From positions 64,226 through 104,903 of the forward strand of contig NZ_KL591028.1 of assembly GCF_000716335.1 (NCBI RefSeq): a DNA stretch of 40,678 bases, given 5' to 3'. Of this stretch, positions 1-8,015 are shown in pieces. This DNA is from Streptomyces sp. NRRL S-118 (GTDB lineage: Bacteria > Actinomycetota > Actinomycetes > Streptomycetales > Streptomycetaceae). The notes beneath the pieces are model-generated. The model was given only the letters and a program-made list of their open reading frames with translations, made no database searches and was not told the origin of the DNA. How positions within the stretch are numbered: position 1 is the stretch's first letter; each line of letters starts with the position of its first letter. A program made the translations under genes and the position numbers.

Positions 1-14
1 TGTATAAGAGACAG
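1..14. other. Residual Nextera transposase adapter end
   Basis: The first 14 bases, TGTATAAGAGACAG, equal the last 14 bases of the 19-base Tn5 mosaic end used in Nextera libraries. The VOC reading frame runs straight into it. This is seen directly and is best read as untrimmed adapter at a contig end, so these bases are probably not genomic. Confidence 0.93.
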
Positions 15-383
15 GTCCCGGTCGGCCGCGAGCGCGCCCCGGCCCACCACGAAGGACACCGGTCCGACGGCGACCGTGCCGCTGCGCTCCCTGATCCGGG
101 ACGCCGTCTCGTCGGCGTTCTCGACGGCGAAGTACGGAGTCCAGGCCACGGCCACCTGCAGGGCCTTGGCCAGGGCACCGATTCCGGCCACCGGCTTGCC
201 GCGGGCGAGCGCGACGCTGAACTCCTCACCGAGCCGCGCGGGCTTGAACCGCCACCCCAGCACCGCGCCGTAGAAGTCCTGCGAGGCGCGCAGGTCGCGC
301 GTCATCAGGCTGACCCAGCAGGGGGCGCCGAAGACCGCGTCGCTGGAGGTCACGCCCTTGGTCGCCGCCGGTTTTGTATTCAT
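15..383 (-). CDS. VOC (glyoxalase/bleomycin-resistance) family protein, 3' truncated
   Basis: The reading frame starts at an ATG at 383 (MNTKPAATKG) and runs off the left edge without a stop, so only about 123 residues are present. The N-terminal beta-alpha unit is typical of the vicinal oxygen chelate fold: GAPCWVSLMTRDLRASQDFY followed by GAVLGWRF, the pattern seen in two-module VOC proteins of 240-270 residues in streptomycetes. The second module and any further metal ligands lie outside. The substrate cannot be deduced; members bind small hydrophobic ligands, thiols or metals. It is a single gene, separated from the next by a hairpin at 478-511. The last codons before base 15 abut adapter sequence and should not be trusted. 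Confidence 0.82.
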
Positions 384-477
384 GTGCGAAACCGCCCTGT
401 GTCACCGTGCCGCTCTGCCCGATGTCCATACTTGCACTGTTTGCGGAGGCAGGTCCTGTTTCATCCGCCCGGTGGGC

Positions 478-511
478 GGGGCACCCCGAGGACCCGGCCA
501 CGGGGTGCCCC
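478..511. terminator. Hairpin between VOC gene and decayed genes
   Basis: An 11-bp perfect stem (GGGGCACCCCG / CGGGGTGCCCC) with a 12-base loop, without a T-tract, as is usual for high-G+C actinobacterial terminators. It lies downstream of the decayed aldo/keto reductase piece on the minus strand. Confidence 0.5.
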
Positions 512-606
512 AGCCGTTCAACCTTTCAGTCCTTCAGTGGTCCGGCCTTCATCCGACAGCCGGGCCGGCCGGTCCGCCGGGGGTGTCGTTGCGCCCGGTC
601 GAAGGA

Positions 607-735
607 GTCCAGGTGGTACGCGTCGGCCGTGTCGATCAGTGTGATGCCCGCAGCCGGCGCAGCGTGGACGGTCCCGATCGCCTGCCGCTCGTCCGGCCGC
701 CCCTCGACCGACAGGGGTATCGCGCCGGATCCGAT
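607..735 (-). pseudogene. Aldo/keto reductase N-terminal remnant
   Basis: About 43 codons on the minus strand still read like the start of an aldo/keto reductase: GAIPLSVEGRPDERQAIGTV, then HAAPAAGITLIDTADAYHLD. The second part includes the beta-2 strand with the catalytic Asp of the family (LIDTADAY). After it the frame becomes low-complexity and stops at 526, with none of the catalytic Lys or His regions and no TIM barrel. There is no credible start codon or ribosome site. It sits directly downstream of the decayed LysR gene, so the two may once have been a regulator and target pair that decayed together. Seen: the motif and the abrupt end. Inferred: the former function. Confidence 0.6.
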
Positions 736-862
736 GGGCTGACCCGTGCGTCTCCGACGCGGCGGGCGGGCAGGCCGGAGGGTTCTGTCCGTGTTCCGGT
801 CACCGCTCCGGCCCCCGTGCGCGGCCGTGGCGCCGTCCGGCACCGGCTGGTGATGGCAGCCG

Positions 863-1714
863 TCAATCCGGGCGACCGCTGCCGTCCGGGGGCGTCGGGC
901 CGAGGGAGGCGAGCAGGGCCCGGGCGGCCGCCGACGGGCGCCCGTCGGCGGGCCGGGCCACGGACACCTCCCAGGAGATGCCGCCCGCCGTGGCCCGGCA
1001 GCGCAAGCCCCCGGCCTGCTCCTTGCGGGTGACGGACCGCGGCATCGGCGCCATCCCGGCCTCGCGCCCCACCACCTCCAGCGCCTCGTGCACGTCGTCG
1101 AGCCGCAGGCCGGTCGTGCGCCGGATCCCGCGCGCCGCGAACGCCGCGCCGGCGACCCCGGGAGCCCCGGGCACAGCCCGACCACGGGCTCCCGGGCCGG
1201 CACCCGCAGCCGCACCCCTCCGCCTCCGGCCCGCCCGCCCCGTCCCCGGATCCGCGCCCGCCACGACGCCAGGTCCAGCCGGCCCCGGCGCACCCGCTCC
1301 GGCAGCACCGCCGAGCCGTCCTGCTCCACCCGTACGTCCACGGCGGGATTGCCGGGCCCGAACGCGACGAGCACGCCGAGCGGGTCCACCGCGCCCGTGC
1401 ACTGCTCCGTGCCCATCGTCGGCGTGCCGCCGACCACGCCCCGCACCGTGGCCACCGCCTCCCGGGCCGCGGCCGCGCTGTGCAGCGTGCGCCGGGCCTC
1501 GCCGAGCAGCGCCTGTCCCGCCTCGGTGAGCTCCACCCCGCGTGTCGTGCGCCGGAACAGTTCGGCCCCGGGCTCCCGCTCCGGCGCCCGCACCGACGAG
1601 GACAGCCCGGACTGCGCCAGGTGGAGTCGCGCGGCCGCCCGGGTGACGGTGCGCTCCTCCGCGACGGCCACGAAGTGCTCCCGGATGCCCGAGCTCCGCG
1701 TGTCGCAGTTCAAG
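863..1714 (-). pseudogene. LysR-family transcriptional regulator, multiply disrupted
   Basis: The LysR helix-turn-helix is readable as AAARLHLAQSGLSSSVRAPE, then AELFRRTTRGVELTEAGQAL (about 1677-1490), but no single frame spans the gene. The expected first codons GAA-CTG-CGA-CAC at about 1711 are preceded by CTT rather than a start codon, and they are in a different frame from the HTH, so a frameshift lies between about 1700 and 1680. The effector domain continues to about 1170 (AREPVVGLCP). A third segment in the first frame (TTGLRLDDVHEALEVVGREA, ending at TGA 863) then carries the C-terminus, so there is a second frameshift and probably an internal deletion near 1140-1180. A working LysR protein has about 290-310 residues. 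Three lesions argue against a single sequencing error. Confidence 0.8.
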
Positions 1715-1793
1715 TGCGCACCCCCGGTATGAAGTTGGTGTGTACCTGACGCTACAGTGCGATGCTCGATCAAGCGTTCGGGAAGGGTGGGGA

Positions 1794-2342
1794 ATGAGCG
1801 CGCAACTGAGGGAAAGAGCCACCGAGTTGGCCGTGGTGTTGTGGCGGGAGCACACCGTGTACCGCGACCGGTCCGGGGGAGTGGTCATCCGCGGCGAGCA
1901 CGTCCAGCGCTGGATCTCGCTCGCCCCCTCCGGCGGACGGGACGAGATCCTGCTGCGCGCCGGCCGGATCCTCGACGGCGGCACCACCGCCCCGGCCCGC
2001 TCCGAGGCGGTCATGCCGCTCTCCGCCGGTACGGCGGAGCTCGCCGCGGCATGCCGCCGTCTGCTCGCCGACACGGCCGCCGACGCCTCGCCGCACGCAC
2101 CCGCCCCCGGACGCACCCGGACACCGGGCAGGGCGGCCGAACCGTCCAGGACCACGAAGGCCGCCAGGTTCCGCGGGACCCGCAGGGCACGCAGGACCGC
2201 CCCGGCCACCGGTGCGTCCCGCCCGGCCCGCCGCCCGGGAGGTGCGCGCCGCCACACGAGCCTCGGTTCCTGGGTGGTGCTGGCCTGCACGGCGGCCGTG
2301 GTCGCGTACTACCTCCACGGCCTCGGAGTGTTCACCCGCTGA
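1794..2342 (+). CDS. Hypothetical protein with C-terminal membrane segment
   Basis: I do not recognise this family. The ATG at 1794 (MSAQLRERATELAVVLWREH) is preceded by GGGTGGGG and was chosen over the upstream ATG at 1740, which has no ribosome site. The 182-residue product has an ordered N-terminal part (residues 1-85, mixed alpha/beta, WREHTVYRDRSG), an Arg/Pro/Ala-rich linker (about 95-155), and one hydrophobic segment near the C-terminus (WVVLACTAAVVAYYLHGLGV). This suggests a tail-anchored cytoplasmic domain. It is transcribed away from the decayed LysR gene and convergently with the YihY gene at 2373. Confidence 0.7.
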   Translation: MSAQLRERATELAVVLWREHTVYRDRSGGVVIRGEHVQRWISLAPSGGRDEILLRAGRILDGGTTAPARSEAVMPLSAGTAELAAACRRLLADTAADASPHAPAPGRTRTPGRAAEPSRTTKAARFRGTRRARRTAPATGASRPARRPGGARRHTSLGSWVVLACTAAVVAYYLHGLGVFTR

Positions 2343-2372
2343 ATCGCCGTACGCCGGGCGGACGGCGGCCGG

Positions 2373-3251
2373 TCACCGCCGTCCGCGGACCCGGCCCCAC
2401 GCCTGCCGCGACACCCGCGCCAGGTACCAGCGCTCCTCGTACAGCAGCCGGCCGACGAGCGAGCCGCCGAACACCACGAAACCCACCCCTACGAGCCAGG
2501 ACTGGACGACCAGCATGGTGCCGACGGGGCCGTACGTCACCGTGTTCGACGCGATCAGCGGCGAGAACACCAGCCGGGAGAAGCCCCGCAGCCCGGCCAG
2601 CCCGATCACCGTGGCCACCGCGCCGGGGAACAGGGCCCTCCACGGCAGCCGGCCCCCCAGCAGCAGCCGTTGCGACCACCAGAAGAAGAGCACCGCGCTC
2701 ACCACGGCGACGGTGGCCCGCCAGGCCAGGTCGCCCGCGTCGACCGGGCGCGTCGCCACATGCGCGGACAGCAGCAGGTATCCGATGAGGACGGCGAGCC
2801 ACACGAGGTGACGCCACATCGTGTGCCAGCGCGCCGCGGGCAGTTCCCACACCTTCTCGTACCCCGTCTGGACGACCCCGCCGAACGTCACCCCGAACAC
2901 CGCCAGCGCGGCGATACCGAACCCCGTCGTCGACTCCAGCGCCCTGCCGGGCGCGGCGAACAGCCGCCGTACCTCCCTCTCCGAGGACGCCGACACCCCG
3001 AGCCCGTCGGAGAGCCACTCCGCGAACCCCTCGCCGTTCGCCGGGTCGGCGGCCGCGACCACGATGAGCAGCGGCACCAGGGTCAGCAACCCGAGTGCCG
3101 CGAACCCCATGGACCGGTGCATCAGCTCCAGGTCGTTGCCCCGCCGCCAGCCCCGCCCGGCGGCCGAACCGTGGAAGGCGGCGTACAGCCGGCCGAACCA
3201 CCGCAGCCGGCCCTCGGCGCCGGATGACTTCTCGGGCATGCCATGTCGCAT
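2373..3251 (-). CDS. YihY/BrkB family inner-membrane protein
   Basis: This is a polytopic membrane protein of about 292 residues. Recognisable YihY features are the N-terminal amphipathic stretch, a first membrane helix (FAALGLLTLVPLLIVVAAAD), a lumenal-type segment with a helix-rich ALESTTGFGIAALAVFGVTF region, and four further hydrophobic helices ending in an Arg-rich tail. Family members were once called RNase BN but are now regarded as membrane proteins of uncertain, possibly transport, function. The start is uncertain: ATG 3251 lies only one base after a GAGGGG sequence, while ATG 3239 lies 13 bases after it. It is divergent from the DUF3048 lipoprotein gene across about 117 bases. A second YihY gene occurs at 4932. 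Confidence 0.85.
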   Translation of the reverse strand: MRHGMPEKSSGAEGRLRWFGRLYAAFHGSAAGRGWRRGNDLELMHRSMGFAALGLLTLVPLLIVVAAADPANGEGFAEWLSDGLGVSASSEREVRRLFAAPGRALESTTGFGIAALAVFGVTFGGVVQTGYEKVWELPAARWHTMWRHLVWLAVLIGYLLLSAHVATRPVDAGDLAWRATVAVVSAVLFFWWSQRLLLGGRLPWRALFPGAVATVIGLAGLRGFSRLVFSPLIASNTVTYGPVGTMLVVQSWLVGVGFVVFGGSLVGRLLYEERWYLARVSRQAWGRVRGRR

Positions 3252-3368
3252 ACCCCTCAGGCGACCGCCCCTGCGGCCGCGGGCGGATGAGACCCCGAAT
3301 GGACGCCTGCGCCCCCACTGTCGCCGCACCGCCTTTCGTGGTGCACTTGAGGACAGGAGCTGGGGCCG

Positions 3369-4376
3369 ATGAATGTGCAACGAATGTCGGGACCGGCCGG
3401 CGCGGGCATGGCTGTGGCGGTCTGCGCGGCCCTGGCCGTCGGCCTGTACGGCTGCTCCTCCGCGCAGTCACCCCGGCCGGGCCGCCCGGCCACCACCGAG
3501 CCGTCCCCGGCCCTGCCGGCCGGCGTCTCGCCCTTCACCGGGCTCCCGTCCCGCCCCGGCACCCCGGTGCTCGCAGTCAAGATCGACAACGTGCCTCCGG
3601 CACGCCCGCACACCGGCCTCGGTGCGGCGGACCTCGTCTACGTCGAGCGGGTCGAGGCCGGGCAGAGCCGTATCCTCGCCGTGTTCTCCTCCCGGCAGCC
3701 GCCGACCGTGGGACCGGTGCGCAGCGCCCGCGAGTCCGACCTGGAGCTGCTGCGGCAGTTCGGCCGGCCCGCGCTGGCCTACTCGGGCTCCCAGGCGGCC
3801 CTCCGGCCGCTGATCGACGCCGCCCCGCTGTTCCCCCTCACGCCGGGGGACGCCCCGGGCGCCTACTTCCGCGGCGGTGACCGCCCGGCCCCGCACAACC
3901 TCTACCTGCGTCCCGATCGCGCGCTGGCCGCCGCACCCGCCGCCGACAAGGCCCGGGACATCGGCTTCCGCTTCGGGGCCGCGCCGGCCGGCGGCCGGGA
4001 CGTCAACCAGCACACGGTCCGCTTCCCGGCCGCGCGCTTCACCTTCACCTGGTCGGACAGCGCCAGACGGTGGCAGGTGGCCATGGACGGTACGCCGACC
4101 CGGACCACGGACGGCGGCCGGGTGGGTGCCGCGACCGTCGTCGTGCAGAACGTCGAGATACGGCCGTCGAAGTTCCGCGACCGTTCCGGCTCGGTCTCCC
4201 CGTACACGCGGACCGTCGGCTCGGGAACGGCGCTGGTGCTGCGTGACGGCAAGGCGTACGAGGCCCGCTGGAGCCGTACGGCGCCCGAGACCGGCACCAC
4301 CTTCACCACGCCGGCGGGGGAGCCGCTCGCCTTCGCGGCCGGGCAGGTGTGGGTCCTGCTCACCGCCGCCCGGTGA
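3369..4376 (+). CDS. DUF3048 domain lipoprotein (YerB-like)
   Basis: The 335-residue product has a lipoprotein signal: a hydrophobic stretch (MAVAVCAALAVGLYGC) ends in a lipobox with the modified Cys at residue 29, so the mature protein should be anchored to the outer face of the cytoplasmic membrane. The DUF3048 core is clear: SPFTGLP, VLAVKIDNVPPARPHTGLGA, ADLVYVERVEAGQSRILAVF, then VGPVRSARESDLELL. A second domain carries VNQHTVRF, RWQVAMDG and VVVQNVEI. The family is widespread in Gram-positive bacteria without an assigned biochemical role. It is convergent with the DUF4383 gene; only 26 bases separate the two stops. Confidence 0.9.
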   Translation: MNVQRMSGPAGAGMAVAVCAALAVGLYGCSSAQSPRPGRPATTEPSPALPAGVSPFTGLPSRPGTPVLAVKIDNVPPARPHTGLGAADLVYVERVEAGQSRILAVFSSRQPPTVGPVRSARESDLELLRQFGRPALAYSGSQAALRPLIDAAPLFPLTPGDAPGAYFRGGDRPAPHNLYLRPDRALAAAPAADKARDIGFRFGAAPAGGRDVNQHTVRFPAARFTFTWSDSARRWQVAMDGTPTRTTDGGRVGAATVVVQNVEIRPSKFRDRSGSVSPYTRTVGSGTALVLRDGKAYEARWSRTAPETGTTFTTPAGEPLAFAAGQVWVLLTAAR

Positions 4377-4402
4377 CGGCCGCGTGAGTCGCCGCGGGCG
4401 GT

Positions 4403-4843
4403 TCAGCCGCGGCGGCGGGTCAGCACCACGCCCAGGAGGACCATGCCGAGCCCCAGGGCGAAGTGCAGCCAGTTGTCGGCCGTGTTCACGGGGACGAAGT
4501 TGGCGCCGCTGTCGTGGTCGATGAACAGCCCGTACAGCCACAGCGCCAGGTAGACGAGCCCGCCGCCGATGAGGAACGCGCGGGCGGTGGCCACGGCCCG
4601 GGCCATGATGACGCCCGCGAGGCCGAACAGCAGGTGCACCAGGTTGTGCAGCACCGACACCTGGAAGACGCCCAGCAGCTTGGCCCCGGAGTGGTGTTCG
4701 GCGAACTCCATGGTGTCGTACTGGGTGGTGATACCGGGGATGAAGCCCAGGAGGGCCACCACCAGGAAGACCAGCCCCACGAGCAGCGCGGCTTGCTGCA
4801 CCGGGCTGCGGGGCGTCGATGCCGACCGGGGTGCGCTGCTCAT
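4403..4843 (-). CDS. DUF4383 family membrane protein
   Basis: A 146-residue protein with four predicted membrane helices: AALLVGLVFLVVALLGFIPG, a second near residues 60-80 (VLHNLVHLLFGLAGVIMA), AFLIGGGLVYLALWLYGLFI, and a C-terminal LHFALGLGMVLLGVVL followed by RRRG. The HNLVHLLFG and NWLHFALG motifs are typical of DUF4383. Function is unknown. The start ATG at 4843 is preceded by GGAGG at good spacing. It lies downstream of the second YihY gene on the same strand, but a 30-base palindrome at 4881-4910 probably separates their transcripts. Confidence 0.88.
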   Translation of the reverse strand: MSSAPRSASTPRSPVQQAALLVGLVFLVVALLGFIPGITTQYDTMEFAEHHSGAKLLGVFQVSVLHNLVHLLFGLAGVIMARAVATARAFLIGGGLVYLALWLYGLFIDHDSGANFVPVNTADNWLHFALGLGMVLLGVVLTRRRG

Positions 4844-4880
4844 GGGGGAACCTCCAGTTCGGAACGGTGCTCGCGGGGGG

Positions 4881-4910
4881 CCGCGGCGGCCGGGTACCCG
4901 GCCGCCGCGG
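4881..4910 (-). terminator. Perfect 30-base palindrome between yihY-like and DUF4383 genes
   Basis: Bases 4881-4910 equal their own reverse complement over all 30 positions (arm CCGCGGCGGCCGGGT). It would form a loopless cruciform or a hairpin of about 13 bp, placed 21 bases after the TGA of the YihY gene at 4932. A rho-independent terminator is the likely role; the absence of a loop is unusual. Confidence 0.6.
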
Positions 4911-4946
4911 ACTCAGCCACGCTGCGTGGACTCAGCCACGCTGCTC
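4909..4946. repeat. 19-bp tandem duplication at the 3' end of the YihY gene
   Basis: The 17-base string GGACTCAGCCACGCTGC occurs at 4909-4925 and 4928-4944, giving a 19-bp tandem unit. The second copy contains the stop codon of the YihY gene (TCA at 4932-4934 on the plus strand); the first copy contains the same stop sequence just outside the gene. Confidence 0.85.
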
Positions 4947-5996
4947 GTCCCCGGGACCGGGCTCCCCCAGACGCCGGCGGTCCTCCTCGGTCCACTTGGC
5001 GGTGTCGCGCGGTTCGACGTACGGCTCCTCGTCCTCGGGGTGGCCCCCGTCGATCGCCCGCTGGCGGGAGAGCTCCGCGTCGAACTCCAGACCGAGCAGG
5101 ACCGCCAGGTTGGTGATCCACAGCCAGATCAGGAAGACGATCACGCCGGCGAGGGTGCCGTAGGTCTTGTTGTACGAACCGAAGTTCGCCACGTACAGCG
5201 CGAAGCCGCCGGAGGCGAGCAGCCAGATGACCAGCGCGAGCAGGCTGCCGGGCGTCACCCAGCGGAACCCGCGGCCCTTCGCGTTGGGCGCCGCCCAGTA
5301 CAGGAGCGCGATCATGGTGGTGACGAGCACGACGAGGACCGGCCACTTCGCGATCGACCACACGGTCATCGCGGTGTCCCCGACGCCGAGCGCGGTGCCG
5401 GCCCGCTGCGCCAGCGTCCCGGTGAAGACCACGATGAGCGCGCTCACGCAGGCCATGATCATCAGCGTGACGGTGAGGACCAGCCGCAGCGGCATCACCT
5501 TCCACACCGGCCGGCCCTCGGGCAGGTCGTAGACCGCGTTGGAGGCGCGGATGAAGGCGGCGATGTACCCGGAGGCCGACCACACCGCCACGAGCAGACC
5601 GACGACGGCCATCAGGGAGCCGACTCCAGCGGAACCCTGCAACTGCTGCACCGCGTTGGTGATGACGTCCCGGGCGGCGCCGGGTGCGAAGTTCTTCAGG
5701 TTGTCCAGCACCTGCTGGGTGACCGAGTCACCCGCGAGGCCCAGTACCGAGACGAGGACCAGCAGGCCGGGGAATAGGGACAACACCCCGTAGTACGTCA
5801 GCCCCGCGGCGCGATCGCCGAGCTCGTCGTCCTTGAATTCCTTGAGCGTCCGCCGCAGCACCGCTCCCCAGGACCGCTTGGGCATCTCGGAGAGCTCGTC
5901 CGGAGCGTTGCGCTCGACCTCGGCATCGGGGCCGGGCGTGTGGTCGCCCCGGGAGTCCGGCCGGTCCTGCTGGTGTCTCTTCGTCATCCGTGCCAT
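4932..5996 (-). CDS. YihY/virulence factor BrkB family protein
   Basis: The product has about 354 residues with six membrane helices and a soluble acidic N-terminus. Family signatures are clear: DRAAGLTYYGVLSLFPGLLV at the first helix, SASGYIAAFIRASNAVYD with a re-entrant, helix-breaking pattern, PNAKGRGFRWVTPGSLLALV, and YNKTYGTLAGVIVFLIWLW near the last helix. The charged C-tail (EDEEPYVEPRDTAKWTEEDR) is typical of streptomycete members. The start is taken at ATG 5996 (MARMTKRH); ATG 5987 is an equally good alternative because no strong ribosome site is visible. The protein is more canonical than the YihY product at 2373. Whether the two interact is unknown. Confidence 0.9.
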   Translation of the reverse strand: MARMTKRHQQDRPDSRGDHTPGPDAEVERNAPDELSEMPKRSWGAVLRRTLKEFKDDELGDRAAGLTYYGVLSLFPGLLVLVSVLGLAGDSVTQQVLDNLKNFAPGAARDVITNAVQQLQGSAGVGSLMAVVGLLVAVWSASGYIAAFIRASNAVYDLPEGRPVWKVMPLRLVLTVTLMIMACVSALIVVFTGTLAQRAGTALGVGDTAMTVWSIAKWPVLVVLVTTMIALLYWAAPNAKGRGFRWVTPGSLLALVIWLLASGGFALYVANFGSYNKTYGTLAGVIVFLIWLWITNLAVLLGLEFDAELSRQRAIDGGHPEDEEPYVEPRDTAKWTEEDRRRLGEPGPGDEQRG

Positions 5997-6026
5997 GGCA
6001 CGGCGGGTATCCCCGCGCACGGCGTT

Positions 6027-6341
6027 TCAACCCTTCCCCGGTGCCGTCCGCGGTGCCGCCCCTGGTGCGGCGCCCGGCGCTCTGCCCTGCGCCTTCCCCG
6101 GGCGGCCCCCGGCGTGCCCGGCGTCCAGGGGCTCCAGGGGCTCCAGGGTTCCGGGGAGGTGCTCGGCCTCGCGCTCGGCGCCGGACAGGTCCGGCACGAG
6201 GAAGCCGTCGTCCCGCCGGCCGGCGGAACACTCCCCGCCGCCCGCCAGACGCTCCCGCTGCCGCCCCTCGGGTTCGCGCTCCACACGGGTACGGCTCTCG
6301 GCGGTCAGGGCCGCCGGGAAGTCGCCGAGGACATCGTTCAT
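6027..6341 (-). CDS. Small hydrophilic hypothetical protein
   Basis: A possible 104-residue gene starting at ATG 6341 (MNDVLGDFPAALTAESRTRV) with a weak GGGAG/GAGC ribosome site. The first 65 residues look protein-like, with charged helices and FLVPDLSGAEREAEHLP. The remainder is Gly/Ala/Pro/Arg low complexity (APGAAPGAAPRTAPG) and may be over-extended. It lies just upstream of, and on the same strand as, the YihY gene, so the two may be co-transcribed. No family recognised; the call rests on codon-like composition and a plausible start only. Confidence 0.4.
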   Translation of the reverse strand: MNDVLGDFPAALTAESRTRVEREPEGRQRERLAGGGECSAGRRDDGFLVPDLSGAEREAEHLPGTLEPLEPLDAGHAGGRPGKAQGRAPGAAPGAAPRTAPGKG

Positions 6342-6556
6342 GCTGCTCAGTGTTCTCCCGGACCGGCGCTCCGGCATCCGGTGCCGCCGCCCGGCCCGTC
6401 CGCGCCGCCCGGGCCGGCCCGGGCGGAGTCCGCCGTTCCCCACGGCGGCCCGCGATATCCGCGGACGCCCCGGATCCAGGCCCCGTACACTCGTCCCCGG
6501 CTTCCCGCAGCGGCGGGGTCAGCGGCCAACACGCTCCTTCGGAAAGGTATGTCGAC

Positions 6557-6748
6557 ATGGACTCCGCTGTGCGGGGAGATGCCCCGATCTACGACAGACT
6601 GATAGCGGAACGAGGGGACGTCCCCACCGACGTGCGGCGCGTGGCCGAGGAGACCCTCACGCAGGTGACCCGCGCGATGGACTTCAGCGGCCTGGGCGGT
6701 TCGCCGGGGTACGCCCGGATGCCCTTCCCGCCCGCTCCGGCGGGCTGA
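6557..6748 (+). CDS. Small conserved-type hypothetical protein (63 aa)
   Basis: ATG 6557 (MDSAVRGDAPIYDRLIAERG) follows GGAAAGG at 9 bases. The 63-residue product is mostly helical and charged (VRRVAEETLTQVTRAMDF) and ends in a Pro-rich tail (PFPPAPAG). It has the look of a short cytoplasmic actinobacterial protein, but I cannot name a family. The competing ATG at 6549 is out of frame. It stands alone between divergent and downstream genes. Confidence 0.6.
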   Translation: MDSAVRGDAPIYDRLIAERGDVPTDVRRVAEETLTQVTRAMDFSGLGGSPGYARMPFPPAPAG

Positions 6749-6939
6749 GCCCGGGCGCACGGCAGGGTGTACGCACCGTGCCGGGTCCACCCGGCGCCGG
6801 TGCGCGGGCCCACCCCGTCATCAGGTGCTCCGTGAGCTCCCTCACCCGTACGGGCCTTTCGGCCTGTTAGGCACGCGGCCGATCGGGTACCTCTGCGCGG
6901 ACCGGACGGCACCGGCGCGGAACGAGGGTGAGGGGTCAC

Positions 6940-7920
6940 ATGGAGATCGGTTACAAGCTCGCGGCAGAGTCGTTCGGCCCTGCCGAACTGGTGCGGCAGG
7001 CGGTTCTCGCGGAAGAGGCGGGGTTCGACTTCGTCGAGATCAGCGACCATTTCCACCCCTGGCTGGACAACCAGGGACACTCGCCCTTCGCCTGGACCGT
7101 GCTCGGCAGCATCGCCGCCAGGACCACGCGGATCGGGCTGGCGACCGGCGTGACCTGTCCGACCGTGCGCTACCACCCGGCCGTCATCGCCCAGGCCGCC
7201 GCGACGCTCGCGCTGCTCTCGGACGGCCGGTTCGTCCTCGGGGTCGGATCCGGCGAGAGGCTCAACGAGCACGTGGTCGGCACCGGCTTCCCGGACGCCG
7301 TCAGCACACGGCACGACATGCTCCGCGAGGCCCTGGAAATCATCCGCCTGCTCTGGCGCGGCGGATACCGCTCGTACGAGGGCACGTACCTGCGCCTGGA
7401 GGACGCCCGGATCTTCGACCTGCCCGAGGAACTGCCCCTCATCGCCGTGGCGGCGAGCGGCCCGGCGTCGACGAAGGTGGCTGCCGAACTGGGTGACGCT
7501 CTGTTCGCCACCGAGGACAAGCCGGACATCGTGCGTCAGTACCGCGAAGCCGGGGGCAGCGGGCCGCGGTACGCGGAGGTCCCGATGGCCTGGGCGCCGG
7601 ACGAGCACACCGCCGCCCGTGCCGCTCTGGAAACCTCCCGCTGGGCCGTGACGGGGTGGAAGGTGATGAGCGAACTGCCCAACCCGGTCAATTTCGACGC
7701 CGCCACCACGACCGTCCGCGAGGAGGACATCCTCGCCAAGTTCGCCTGCGGCAACGACCCCGACCGGTACGAGGAGGTGGCGCAGGGCTTCGTCGACGCG
7801 GGCTTCGACCGGCTGGTGATGCAGAACGCCGGCCCCGACCCGGACGGTTTCATCGACTTCTACCGGCGCGAACTCGACGCCCGGCTGCGCCGGCTGAAGC
7901 CGGACGGCGAAACCCCCTGA
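6940..7920 (+). CDS. LLM-class F420-dependent oxidoreductase
   Basis: A 326-residue TIM-barrel protein of the luciferase-like monooxygenase family, close to the subgroup named after F420-dependent glucose-6-phosphate dehydrogenase. Signatures are EEAGFDFVEISDHFHPWLD near the N-terminus, RIGLATGVTCPTVRYHPAVI (F420-binding beta strand region), and LGVGSGERLNEHVVGTGFP. Residues of the His/Trp type (DHFHPW) sit at the usual active-site position. It probably transfers hydride between F420 and an unknown small substrate in the cytosol. ATG 6940 follows GAGGGG and was preferred to the GTG-type start at 6928. The gene appears monocistronic. Confidence 0.92.
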   Translation: MEIGYKLAAESFGPAELVRQAVLAEEAGFDFVEISDHFHPWLDNQGHSPFAWTVLGSIAARTTRIGLATGVTCPTVRYHPAVIAQAAATLALLSDGRFVLGVGSGERLNEHVVGTGFPDAVSTRHDMLREALEIIRLLWRGGYRSYEGTYLRLEDARIFDLPEELPLIAVAASGPASTKVAAELGDALFATEDKPDIVRQYREAGGSGPRYAEVPMAWAPDEHTAARAALETSRWAVTGWKVMSELPNPVNFDAATTTVREEDILAKFACGNDPDRYEEVAQGFVDAGFDRLVMQNAGPDPDGFIDFYRRELDARLRRLKPDGETP

Positions 7921-7939
7921 ACCGGGCCTGAGTCGAGGG

Positions 7940-7971
7940 TTGTCAAGTTTTCCGGCGGCGGGCTATATAAG
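7940..7971 (+). promoter_or_regulatory. Strong sigma-70-type promoter upstream of Hsp20 remnant
   Basis: TTGTCA at 7940-7945 and TATATA at 7964-7969 are separated by 18 bases; the overlapping TATAAG at 7966-7971 is an alternative -10. Such an A+T-rich -10 stands out in this sequence. It lies about 45 bases before the GTG/ATG at 8016-8019. Confidence 0.6.
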
Positions 7972-8015
7972 AAGCCGTAGGGCATCGCACGCAGTGTGAG
8001 GAAGGGGAGTGACCT

